NCBI GenBank assembly: GCA_017558555.1 | Contig: JAFYUJ010000008.1 | Location: 1-55,110 of the forward strand | Origin: Akkermansia sp. | Lineage (GTDB): Bacteria > Verrucomicrobiota > Verrucomicrobiia > Verrucomicrobiales > Akkermansiaceae | DNA length: 55,110 bases | Direction: 5' to 3' | Shown here: piece after piece, positions 24,763-34,500 of the stretch | Position numbering within the stretch: position 1 is the stretch's first letter | Layout: every line of letters begins with the position of its first letter | Translations under genes and position numbers: made by a program | The notes under the pieces: generated by a model | Seen by the model: the letters and a program-made list of their open reading frames with translations, nothing else | The model's database searches: none | Told to the model about the DNA's origin: nothing

Positions 24763-25968
24763 ATGAACACGAAACATCTACTCAGCACGCTTGCCCTCGC
24801 TGGCACCTCCTTTGTATTGAGCTCTTGCTACTCCAATACATCGGGCATGATTTTCGACAAAGCCTCATACAATGCCGGTGTCAAGGCCTCCGACATCAAG
24901 TCCGGCCAAACCCTCTACTCCGATGGGCAGAACTACTACACCTACGTGCCCCGCTACCGCTACGATATGCCTTCCTACTTTCACAACTACGTGGGTTCCT
25001 ACTGCATACCTGATATACCTGTAAAAGAAGGACTTGGCATCGTCAAAAAATCCAACAAACCGGAATTAAGCGAAAAAGGCACCCAATTGGTGAAGATTCA
25101 ACCTGAATATGCCCAATATCTCTTGGGCAAAGGCCCGGCTCCGGCAGCCAGCACCCTGACAGCTGTGGATAAAGATGTGCTGCAAAAATGCATGGCCAGA
25201 GAATCCACAACCATAGCCGGTAGTGACACCACCCTGCAGCAGTTTGATTACAGCAGCCCCAACGCCTTCTGGCTGTACACCGCCGGTGTTTTTGACTTCC
25301 TTTGCGTTGATATTCCCTTCACCTGCATCGGCAACGCCTGGTATTTTGTTGGCGGTGGTTTAATGTTGAAATATATGTCCGAAGAGGAATATGAAAGAGA
25401 AGTACGCATGCAAGACTCTCGCAAGAAAGCAGCCGAGCAACGAGCGGCATCATACGCACACAACTCCCGTCTGGAGTGTTCTCTGTACTCAGAAGACATT
25501 AATGAAGTTCGCTGGGGCATCAGGAATGGTGCCAACATGAATGCCACCAATCATAGCAATATGACGCCTCTGATGTTTGCCGCCCGCATCCGCAAGGACT
25601 ATGCCATTTGCCGCGTCCTGTTGGAAGCAGGGGCCAGCGTCTACACGCGCAATAGTCATGCACGCACGGCTCTGCATGAAGCTCTTTCTTCTGACTCTGA
25701 TAACTACGATATCGTCCATCTTCTGCTGAATCACGGTGCTGTGCTCAACGATAAGGATAAATTCGGGTTGACCCCGCTGCACCTTGCAGCCTGTCATCAG
25801 CCCCTCCGCACAGTGCAAATGCTCGTAGGTCGCGGTGCCAATTTGTATGCTGTCTCCAACCAGGGCCATTATCCGGTCGAAACGGCATACCATGATGCGC
25901 AGTACTTCCGCAGCGAAAAAATCATGAAAAACGTCATCTACCTGAAAAGTATCATGCGTGGTCATTAA
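24763..25968 (+). CDS. Ankyrin-repeat lipoprotein
   Basis: 401 residues. Lipoprotein signal ends LSSC (Cys22) and starts with the same MNxKH as two other operon lipoproteins. The N-terminal 200 residues are Tyr-rich without recognised domain (NYYTYVPRYRYDMPSYFHNY), with one moderately hydrophobic segment near 168-200 that may associate with the membrane. A helical connector leads to four or five ankyrin repeats (about 240-385: MTPLMFAARIRKDYAICRVL, TALHEALSS, LTPLHLAACH). Possibly an outer-membrane binding scaffold for the caspase proteins. It follows the other ankyrin lipoprotein by 33 bases. Confidence 0.75.
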   Translation: MNTKHLLSTLALAGTSFVLSSCYSNTSGMIFDKASYNAGVKASDIKSGQTLYSDGQNYYTYVPRYRYDMPSYFHNYVGSYCIPDIPVKEGLGIVKKSNKPELSEKGTQLVKIQPEYAQYLLGKGPAPAASTLTAVDKDVLQKCMARESTTIAGSDTTLQQFDYSSPNAFWLYTAGVFDFLCVDIPFTCIGNAWYFVGGGLMLKYMSEEEYEREVRMQDSRKKAAEQRAASYAHNSRLECSLYSEDINEVRWGIRNGANMNATNHSNMTPLMFAARIRKDYAICRVLLEAGASVYTRNSHARTALHEALSSDSDNYDIVHLLLNHGAVLNDKDKFGLTPLHLAACHQPLRTVQMLVGRGANLYAVSNQGHYPVETAYHDAQYFRSEKIMKNVIYLKSIMRGH

Positions 25969-26012
25969 AGCCTTTGAGCAACAGTAAAAACAGACACCAT
26001 CCCTTTGAAAAA

Positions 26013-26035
26013 GCGGGGAATTTTCCATCCCCCGC
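26013..26035 (+). other. Intergenic hairpin inside the operon
   Basis: GCGGGG and CCCCGC form a 6-bp stem with an 11-nt loop in the longest gap of the operon (88 bases, before caspase gene 2). No T-run follows, so it is more likely an mRNA-stabilising or partial attenuating structure than a terminator. Confidence 0.3.
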
Positions 26036-26056
26036 CCCTACATCCACCTACTTGTC

Positions 26057-29000
26057 ATGAAAGACACCTCCAGACGCCACCTGAAAAAAGTCCTGCGGTG
26101 GGCATGCCTGGCCGCCTGCGCAGCAGGCGCATTGGTTCCCCACAGCCAGGCTCAATACAAGCCGGAAGAAGAATTTGCCAAGGGGCAGAAAGACCCTTTC
26201 CGCGCTGCCATGTTGAAAGCATTCGGGGGCCATACTGCCCACAGCTACTACAACATGCTCATGCAGAAAAAAGAGGGGCGTGTCCACGATGGCGGGCCCG
26301 TCATCTGCAACGAACGGGTGGAAGAGGGATTTGCAGAAGGACAAATCGCCCTATACAAGGGATTATACAATGAGGAACAAGTAGCACTGCCCCGTTGGCT
26401 GGAGGGGGAGGTCAAAGACCTCAACGAACAGCTGCGCCGCAAACTGGCACCGGCAGATTTTTTGGAGATTCTGAAGGGTGAACAAGCCATGGCGCTGTAT
26501 TACACGAGCCTGGCCGAGTTCAAACAAGACCATGGAGACAGCTTGCGTGAGCGTCTGCAAGCCATCTTGAGCCACCCGGAAGATGAGCTTACCTTCCGCC
26601 GCGCATGTTTCGGGGGCGCAAGAGCCGACCTGGTTGCATTGAAAGCAGACATACGCCAACAGACAGATCAAATCATCTACGGGGATGCCGACTTCATCGT
26701 CACGCAAGACCAGGGGCCTTTCGGGAAGGGGTCTGCGCGCCTGACCTTCTGGAGCAGCAGCACCTACAAAAAGGTAACAAGCTTTTGCATACCAACGGAG
26801 CTGGGTGAAAAAGCGCGAGTGGTCACAGCCATCGGTTCCGGCATTTACCTGATACGCACTCAGGGGTCATACCCCATTTCCTACGATGAACGGATGGCCA
26901 GCCACTGGAGCGGGGAGATGTGGGCCTCCTACCTGGTCGATCCGCGCCGGCAAACGCACCAAACCTTGTTCGGGGATGGCATCAACGCAGCTGAAACCAC
27001 CAAACAGCGCAGCACCGGCTCCCTCTTCCGGAAGTTTGAAGAATGGGCCCAAAAAAACGGGCTGACCCAGCCCACGGTCAACTCCGAGGCCAATACTTCC
27101 TCCGCCGGCATGCAAGAAGGGCAAGCGATTGCCACCTCCCTGCAACCGGTCGGAGTGGATGCTCTTGCCTACTCGACAAACCGGGGGGCATGCTACAAGC
27201 TCAACCTGCATACACTGAGCCGCGAGCGCATTGCCCGCAGCCAAATCAGCATATCGGATACCGCCCGCAACGCCGGGACTCAACTCCGCAACTTTGTGTA
27301 CAACAACATCTGCGGTGCCCAGCCTTTCCGTGCAAGACCTCGTGTCCAATCCCTGGCAGATGTCATGGGAAATGCGGAAGATCGCCGCAAAATTGATAAT
27401 TTATTCAACGCTTTGACGCAAAAAGCGCAGGAGGATTGGGGAGAAGACACCGATTCTGCCACCAACCTGCGTTACCTGAGTTTTACTGAGCATCTTATTG
27501 CCTGCATGCACGAACAAAGCAACATGCAGGCATTCCACGCCTCGCATATGCGCGCAGAGGAGGCCGCATCCCCCGCAGCTCAAAAGTACGCGGCCGGCAT
27601 TACCGCCCTGCGGGACAGGCAAGGCAAGGTACAGGTATTGCCCTCGCTCCGCGCCTTGGCGCAAACCGGTGCCACGGGCACCCTGCGAGAGCTGGACTCC
27701 TTCCCGCACCAAAACAACCCCGCCCCGGGGCCGGGCGATAAAAATGACTACACAGCCCCGGCCTCTGCCCGGTATTTCGATTTTGGAGATAGCAATGACG
27801 GCGGGCTCACCGTTCACAGCCTTGACCTGACCCACGATGCAGCCAAGGATACGTATTACCTCACCCTGCAAACCACCGGCAAAGAAAAGACCGGTGCCTG
27901 CTGGGTGCTGGAGATTGCCCCGCGCCAGGGAAGTGTAAAGACGCTGTACTATAGTGACGGCATCGCAGAAGCCACGTGCCCCATCTACCTGCCCAAAGGG
28001 CCATGGGTGCTCAGTCCGCTTTCCTCACAAAGCTACAGCATCTTGAAAACAGAGGGTGACACCTTCCAAAAAGTGGCAACCTTGCACCTGTGCGAGAATG
28101 ACGATTACGTGATTATCCTGCCGGATGGCCGCTTTGGTGGCTCACCCGGCTGCGAACAGTATCTGGAATACAATACCCCCCAGGGTTGCCTGGATATGAC
28201 GCCATTTGCGCATCATTTCAACCGCCCGGGAGATGTGCTGGCCGCGCTGGGTGGCGCGCCGGATGATATAGAAGCCCTGCGCCGGGCCACCAAACGCTGG
28301 CAAGGCAAAGCCACCGCATTTGCAGCCCCACAGCTCCAGCATCACACATTACCGGCAGCCAAGCTCCTTACCCCGGCTGAGCTGGAATCTGCCGAAGACA
28401 CGCAAACCCTCAGTCTGGAGCTGCAAGCCGCCCCCAAGGTGGCCCTGACCACCCTTCATGTGTATGTGGACGGCGTGCGCATCTCCCAGGAGTTCGACAA
28501 CTCTCTCATGCTGCGCCCCGGAGAAAAGAAAACGGTCAGTGTGCGCATCCCCCTGAGCGATGGACAAAACAACGTGCAAATTTACCCCGTGGATTCCATG
28601 GGCATCCCCGGCACGGCCATTTCCTACCGCACCCTGTACAACACCACCCACACTCCGCGACTCTTCCTGGTAGCGCTCGGCGTATCCGACTACGCCAACG
28701 ATGAGCTGGACCTGCAATATGCTGCCAAAGATGCCCGCGATATCGAAAAAGCCGTCAAAGAATGCACCTACCTGGAGGCGCGCACCCTGTGCCTGACGGA
28801 TGCAGACGTGCCCGATGCCGGCGTATTGGACAAGGTGAAGCAACACCTGGCAGATGCCCGCCCGGATGACACCGTGGTCTTCTACCTGGCGGGGCACGGC
28901 ATGCTGGATGACAAGCTGGAGTACTACTACGCTCCCCACCACTTCGATGCAGACGATATGCACCGCACGGGTATTTCCATGCAAGCTATCACCTCCTGCC

Positions 29001-31558
29001 TGCAGCAGACCCAATCTCAAAACAGGCTGCTGCTGCTGGATACTTGCCACTCCGGCAATGTGGGCGAAGCCGAAATGGACCAACTCGCTGCCAATGGTAT
29101 CTCCCTGCCCCATGGCGTGCGCGCTATCGCCAACCGCGGCATGAAGGTCAAGAAGGTCAGCTCCGGCGAGCAAATGGCGGCCGGCAGCAAAAAGCGATAT
29201 ATCGAGGAGTTCTTCTCCTCCGGTTCAGATACCAAGGGCATCACCGTGCTGGCTGCTGCCTCCGGTGCCCAGTTTGCCCAGGAATCACAGGAATGGAACA
29301 ACGGCCTGTTCACTTGCACCTTTATTGATGTGCTGCGCCATGCCTACAAGGGCGATACTGACTGCAACGGCCGCCTGAGCATCGCTGAATTGGTGGCCCA
29401 CATCCAACTGGAGGTCAATCTCCGCACCCGTGGGTTGCAGGTACCCAACGCTACTGTAGCCCAGGCCGCGCATCTGAGCTACCTGCCCTTCCGCTACCCC
29501 AACCCGCCCATCAACCCGGGCATGAAGCTCAGCCATTTCACAGGCGCATGGGATCGCTCCACCGCTCTGCAATTTGCGCAACTGCTGCGTGAGGCCATGG
29601 AAAGCCCCCATGAAAAAGACTTTGCCAAGCTTTTTGATGCAGCCGTGGAATGCCCCGCAGAGAACAAAACCAAGTCTTTGTACGACATCCGCAAAGCCCA
29701 CTTTGACACCTTGCTGCAAAAGGGCAGTCCCCGCGTGCTGATTGAGCAATACGCCTACAGTGGCCAGACCATCCGCCTGAAAGCCACCTTGGCCTATGCC
29801 GCCGGAAAGGGCCTCTACGCCGCCGCCTCGACCCTGCACTACCTCATTGAGGCCAAAATCAATGAAAAAGGGCGCTTGTGTTCCTGGATGATGCAAGAAA
29901 CCGCCGCTGAAACCACCTGCATGAGCGCAGGGTTTGAAGGGCCTTTCACCCTGTCGGAGCAGCAACAAAGCCTGACCAGCAACCAAAATCGCCAGTATTT
30001 CAACTTCCCGAAAGCCAGTGAAGCCCCGGAGCCTGACCCCGGCTACGTCTTCATCCCGGCCAAAAAGCAAGATGTTGAAGTGGCTAACCCGGAGCTGTAT
30101 ATCCCGGGGCGCAATGGCGATTTCACCGATGAACAGGCCATTGCCTGGGCAGAGCGCTTCCTGGCAGCCTACGCCCAGAACAATGATAAGCCATTCAACG
30201 ACATGCTGGATGAAAATCCCCAGTGGCTTAATTACAGGCAAGCCAAAGAAAAAATCCAGAGTGAATATGCCGCTATGAAGGCACGTTTCAGCAAACGCCA
30301 ATTTGATTTGATTGGCGTGGCGAAAGGTTCCTACAAGGTGTTTGTCATCTACAAGGCCACCCTGGCAGACACCGCCGGCACCAGCCAAACCATCTACATC
30401 CAATCCAAACTGTCTATCAGCAGCAAGGGTAAAATTGATTTCCACACCCTCTCGCAATCATCTAAGGATGGTACGGCTGACCTGGCCAAGTATACCGATG
30501 TGGAAATTGTCTCCGGCACCGGCAAAAAGATGCACAGCCCCGATGCCCAAAACAACCTCTCTGATGAACAGGCTCACACCTGGGCCAGGCGACTGATTGA
30601 ATCCATGGAGAATGGCAGTTTCTACTTCGTGGATGATTTGTGTACCGACCCGGTCAATGATGACGTCTCGCGCTCCCGATTCCATATGAACCTGGAGCAA
30701 TTCTGGAAACAGTACCCGAACCGCGAGGTCTCCCTCGTCTCCCTGGCCAGAAACAAGAACTGTCTCCACATCGTCATGGCGGTCAGCTATGGCGGAAACT
30801 CACGCCAAAAAGAGAATGATGTCCCCCTGTGCCTGAGTGATTCAAGCTCGTCATCCTCCACCGACAGCTCCGATTCGTTCTACTCCTCATCATTTGACAA
30901 CGAACCGCGCAAAGCCTATGTTGTCTACACCGTGACCATCAATGAAAGAGGGAAGATTACTCACTTCAACTATGATTCAGCCAGTGAGTACACCAAACCC
31001 AAACCCGGGCCTGATATGACGATTGTCTTCCCTGCCGGCCAGCGCAGCGAGCCCGCAACCCCTGGCAACGCCGCGCCGCAACGCACCCCGGCACCGGATG
31101 CCGCCCCGGCACCCACGCCCACTCCGGCACCATCTGCCCGGCCTGCTCAGGACAACACCGCTGACATCGTGCGCAAACGCGTCCGCCTGAGCGAACCCTA
31201 CACCGGCCCCGGCGCAGATGCACAGTTGGCACAGGATATTGCCACCACCTGCGCACCCACCGTCAATATCCTGCCTAAAAACATCCTCATGAACCGCTCT
31301 GAACTCGCCAAAAACCTCAAAGCCTTTGGCAAGAGCTGGCCGGAGCGCAGCTACCAGGTGCTGGGTGTAGCCCGCAGCGGCAATGTCATCGAAATCCAGG
31401 TGCGCTACCAATGCTTCAAACCCGGCAAGAGCACCAGTGGCCACTCACTCTTCACCCTCGTGCTGGATGATGCCGGCCTCATCAAAGCTATGGGCGAAAA
31501 AACGCAGAAAGCGGCACCTCCCGCCTTCAGCCACGGCATGCAACCTGTCCCCTTCTAA
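26057..31558 (+). CDS. Exported caspase-fold protein 2 (peptidase C14) with NTF2-like tail modules
   Basis: 1833 residues. Signal peptide (about 1-34), shared helical domain (about 121-190, APADFLEILKGEQ), beta-propeller-like region (about 205-860, with GGSPGCE near 692), caspase p20-like domain (about 866-1090) with His947 in YLAGHG and Cys997 in LLLDTCHSG, basic linker RGMKVKKV (1027-1034), EF-hand-like loop DTDCNGRLSIAE (1100-1111). The C-terminal third carries NTF2-like modules near 1353-1480 and 1498-1650 (the second containing a Ser-rich insert around 1595-1617), a Pro/Ala linker (about 1660-1697) and the 135-residue module 1699-1833. That last module is also the C terminus of the 47-kb ankyrin membrane protein. 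The dyad is intact. Arg/Lys-specific cleavage is inferred from DTCH. Confidence 0.85.
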   Translation: MKDTSRRHLKKVLRWACLAACAAGALVPHSQAQYKPEEEFAKGQKDPFRAAMLKAFGGHTAHSYYNMLMQKKEGRVHDGGPVICNERVEEGFAEGQIALYKGLYNEEQVALPRWLEGEVKDLNEQLRRKLAPADFLEILKGEQAMALYYTSLAEFKQDHGDSLRERLQAILSHPEDELTFRRACFGGARADLVALKADIRQQTDQIIYGDADFIVTQDQGPFGKGSARLTFWSSSTYKKVTSFCIPTELGEKARVVTAIGSGIYLIRTQGSYPISYDERMASHWSGEMWASYLVDPRRQTHQTLFGDGINAAETTKQRSTGSLFRKFEEWAQKNGLTQPTVNSEANTSSAGMQEGQAIATSLQPVGVDALAYSTNRGACYKLNLHTLSRERIARSQISISDTARNAGTQLRNFVYNNICGAQPFRARPRVQSLADVMGNAEDRRKIDNLFNALTQKAQEDWGEDTDSATNLRYLSFTEHLIACMHEQSNMQAFHASHMRAEEAASPAAQKYAAGITALRDRQGKVQVLPSLRALAQTGATGTLRELDSFPHQNNPAPGPGDKNDYTAPASARYFDFGDSNDGGLTVHSLDLTHDAAKDTYYLTLQTTGKEKTGACWVLEIAPRQGSVKTLYYSDGIAEATCPIYLPKGPWVLSPLSSQSYSILKTEGDTFQKVATLHLCENDDYVIILPDGRFGGSPGCEQYLEYNTPQGCLDMTPFAHHFNRPGDVLAALGGAPDDIEALRRATKRWQGKATAFAAPQLQHHTLPAAKLLTPAELESAEDTQTLSLELQAAPKVALTTLHVYVDGVRISQEFDNSLMLRPGEKKTVSVRIPLSDGQNNVQIYPVDSMGIPGTAISYRTLYNTTHTPRLFLVALGVSDYANDELDLQYAAKDARDIEKAVKECTYLEARTLCLTDADVPDAGVLDKVKQHLADARPDDTVVFYLAGHGMLDDKLEYYYAPHHFDADDMHRTGISMQAITSCLQQTQSQNRLLLLDTCHSGNVGEAEMDQLAANGISLPHGVRAIANRGMKVKKVSSGEQMAAGSKKRYIEEFFSSGSDTKGITVLAAASGAQFAQESQEWNNGLFTCTFIDVLRHAYKGDTDCNGRLSIAELVAHIQLEVNLRTRGLQVPNATVAQAAHLSYLPFRYPNPPINPGMKLSHFTGAWDRSTALQFAQLLREAMESPHEKDFAKLFDAAVECPAENKTKSLYDIRKAHFDTLLQKGSPRVLIEQYAYSGQTIRLKATLAYAAGKGLYAAASTLHYLIEAKINEKGRLCSWMMQETAAETTCMSAGFEGPFTLSEQQQSLTSNQNRQYFNFPKASEAPEPDPGYVFIPAKKQDVEVANPELYIPGRNGDFTDEQAIAWAERFLAAYAQNNDKPFNDMLDENPQWLNYRQAKEKIQSEYAAMKARFSKRQFDLIGVAKGSYKVFVIYKATLADTAGTSQTIYIQSKLSISSKGKIDFHTLSQSSKDGTADLAKYTDVEIVSGTGKKMHSPDAQNNLSDEQAHTWARRLIESMENGSFYFVDDLCTDPVNDDVSRSRFHMNLEQFWKQYPNREVSLVSLARNKNCLHIVMAVSYGGNSRQKENDVPLCLSDSSSSSSTDSSDSFYSSSFDNEPRKAYVVYTVTINERGKITHFNYDSASEYTKPKPGPDMTIVFPAGQRSEPATPGNAAPQRTPAPDAAPAPTPTPAPSARPAQDNTADIVRKRVRLSEPYTGPGADAQLAQDIATTCAPTVNILPKNILMNRSELAKNLKAFGKSWPERSYQVLGVARSGNVIEIQVRYQCFKPGKSTSGHSLFTLVLDDAGLIKAMGEKTQKAAPPAFSHGMQPVPF
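31151..31555 (+). other. Shared 135-residue C-terminal module, copy 1
   Basis: Encodes residues 1699-1833 of caspase protein 2, from DNTADIVRKR to the last residue. By hand alignment about 104 of 135 residues match the C terminus encoded at 50530-50934, with no gap, and the DNA is also clearly alike. Probably an NTF2-like fold (helices, then GVARSGNVIEIQV-type strands). Confidence 0.8.
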
Positions 31559-31578
31559 CCCCCGTCTCTCCTTCATCC

Positions 31579-34500
31579 ATGAACAAAAAAGCTCTCTTCA
31601 TTTCTCTGGGTGCCACCCTTGTTTTGGCAAGTAGTGGTGGTGCCGGAGCCTATTGGTGGTACACAAACCAGCCGGAGCAGCGCCTGGCGCGAGCGCAGGA
31701 GTTGCTTGCGGCCAATGATACTGCTGCTGCCACCACCATTCTCACGGATTTGGCGGCTCAGGGCTGCCCCGAAGCCGACCAACAGCTCGCCCAACTGCAT
31801 GCGCAGGGCAATATCACCGCCCCCGATGACACCACCGCCGCCCGCTGGTGGTCTCTGCTGGCGGAGCAAGGACATGAGCAAGCGCTGCGCGAGATGGCCA
31901 AGCGCTGTGAAGAGGGGCGCGGGGTGGAGCAAAACACGGCCCGTGCCATGGAATACTACCGCCGGCTGGCCGACAAAGGGCACACCGATGCCATGCGTAT
32001 CCTGGCCGATGCCTATGCCCGGGGCCAGGGGGTGGAAAAGAACCCGGCAGAAGCCATCAAGCTGTACGAAAAAGTGCTGGCGCCAAACGATGCGGAGGGG
32101 CACTATGCCCTGGCGCTCTGCCACCGCGAAACAGGAGATGCTGCCAAAGCCCGGCAATTCATAGCCAAAGCTGCTACTCTGGGGTGTGTGGAAGCCCAAA
32201 TCGAAGAGGCCTGCCGCCTGTATGATGCCAAGGACTACGCCAAGGCTTATCCCATGCTGCAAGCCGCCGCCGAAGCCGGGGACATCCCTGCGGCGGCCAG
32301 GCTCGCGCTCTGCTACAAGTTTGCGCTGGGAGGTCCGCGCCATGCTGCATTGGCTGCCAAATGGGAAGAAGCCGCCAAAGCCGGAGGCATTGACCCCGCA
32401 AGTCTGCCCCACCCTGTGCCGGTGCTGGTGAAAGCCGCCGGCGCGCTGCCCAGCCCCGGCGCAGAAGAGCTACGCGCCGCAGAACAACAAGCATACGCTG
32501 CCCCTGCCGGTGGCCACCACCCGCTCACTAAAAACCTGTATGGCGGGGCGCAGATAGAGCTCCCCGCAGCGCTCTATACCCAGCTGGAAGCTGAAAACCG
32601 CCAACTGCGAGAAAAACTGCCCCCGGCAGAATACATGCAGCTGCTGCGCGGTGAGCAGCTCTGGTGGGATATCTACCAGATGGCTCTCCGCCATCCCGAT
32701 CGATACGAGACCAATTTGCACGGCGAATCCATTCGAGACTATGATAAGCGCCCCGGCAAAGTGGGCTCTGTCCCCGCCCTCAAATCCCTGCTGCAGCGTC
32801 TGGTGCAAGACCCGGAGAACGATGTCCTCTTCCCGCGTGTGAAAAACGCTGCCACCACCCCCACAGGAATCAGCTACCGCGAAACACCCCAGAACTCATC
32901 AGACATCTTCACCTACGGTGATGAACATGTGCTGGCCAGCCAACGCCCCGCAGAAGCCTCCCCCGCAGCCAAGGCCCTGCCACCCGATAGTTACTGGAAT
33001 CCCGGTATCATCCACACATTCTGGGATACCCGCACGGGTGAGCCTCTCACCAGCACCAGACACTATTCCACCGCCATTTATATCCAACGCCGGCAAGATG
33101 GCTCTTACGCCATGCGTACCCCCGCTGAAACACAACGCCGGGACCACCATGGGGGCAATACGCTGGCCGGCATCCCGCTCGGCGTCGATTCTCATATCAC
33201 CCCCCACTCCGGCCTGACCGGCACTCCGGGAACACCTGCCCGGCAAGAAACGTTTTTCTCCAGGCCGGAGGATTCCTGCACAGAAGAAACGTTCAAGAAA
33301 TACAGACAGAGCAGCGCTTCCCAGGTGTTTGGCTTGACATTCGGTGGGCCTGGGGATGGCGAAGGCACTGTTTACATTGAATCAAAAAACTTCTTCTCCC
33401 AATTCATTTGTGGCAGGAGCATGTTCTCCTACGCGGGGAATAAAGTCAACCGCTGGTATGACCACACCCCTACTGCATTCACCCTTACAGCTGTTGATTT
33501 GTCTCGTTTGACTCATGACAACACAGCCATTTCTTTCATGCAGAATAATCTCGAGTACGAAGAACGATACAAAAAAGAGAAAGAGACTATCCGCGCTGCT
33601 TTCGCCCGAACACTCATCCGCCCCATTGCCCTGGAAATCAAGCATAATGAGGAGTTTCTGAATAAGCAATTGGGCATGCCTATCCAAATGACTCGCGGGT
33701 CGCTTATGTCCCCGGACCAACCCGTTATCATCGATTCCATAACCGTGAGCCGTGGCAGCAAAAGTACCATCGCTTTTGAACTGCACGCCAACAATGACAA
33801 TGAAATGGGTGAATCAGAATACATTGCCTCAGGTGCCCACTATATCGGCGTCTGGCATGGTGGCAAAGCCTGGCTGCTTACTGCACCGGAACCCACAGAT
33901 GATCAAGGGCACGGTGCCTTGCAGGGAGAGGGAGCGCTGGTCCCCCTGGAAGAAGAGAAAAAACAGAGTACCCGCGACCCGAAACTGCTCAGCTGGCCCT
34001 GCCGCAGCTTCCTGCATGTACAAGACGGGGAAGATGGGCACTCTGCCACACTGATGATTGGCGCCGCATCCACACCGAGTCCGGAAGGGGCACCCTACAA
34101 GGGAGTCCAGCAAGTGCATATAGATTTCAACACCGGTACGGTGCGTTACCTGAAACACTGGGAATTTACGCAGCAGAACTTGTCTCTGGACCCCTTGTGG
34201 CTGGAAGACCAGCATTTGCTGCTGCTGCCGGAAAACAACCACACTTACCGCATCATCAAAACAGATGCTGATGCGGCCAACGACGAAATTGGCAAGCTTT
34301 ACGTCTCAGTGAATGATGGCTATGCCATCGTGCTCAACAATGGGCTGTATGCCGGCTCTCCCGGCTGCGAAACGCTGCTGCAATTCGGCGATGGATACCG
34401 CACCATCAACATGCAGGCCCTGGCACCCTGGCGCAACCGCCCGGCAGAGGTGCTGCAGGCGCTGGGGGGCAACCCGGATGACGTGGAGGCCCTGCGCCAA

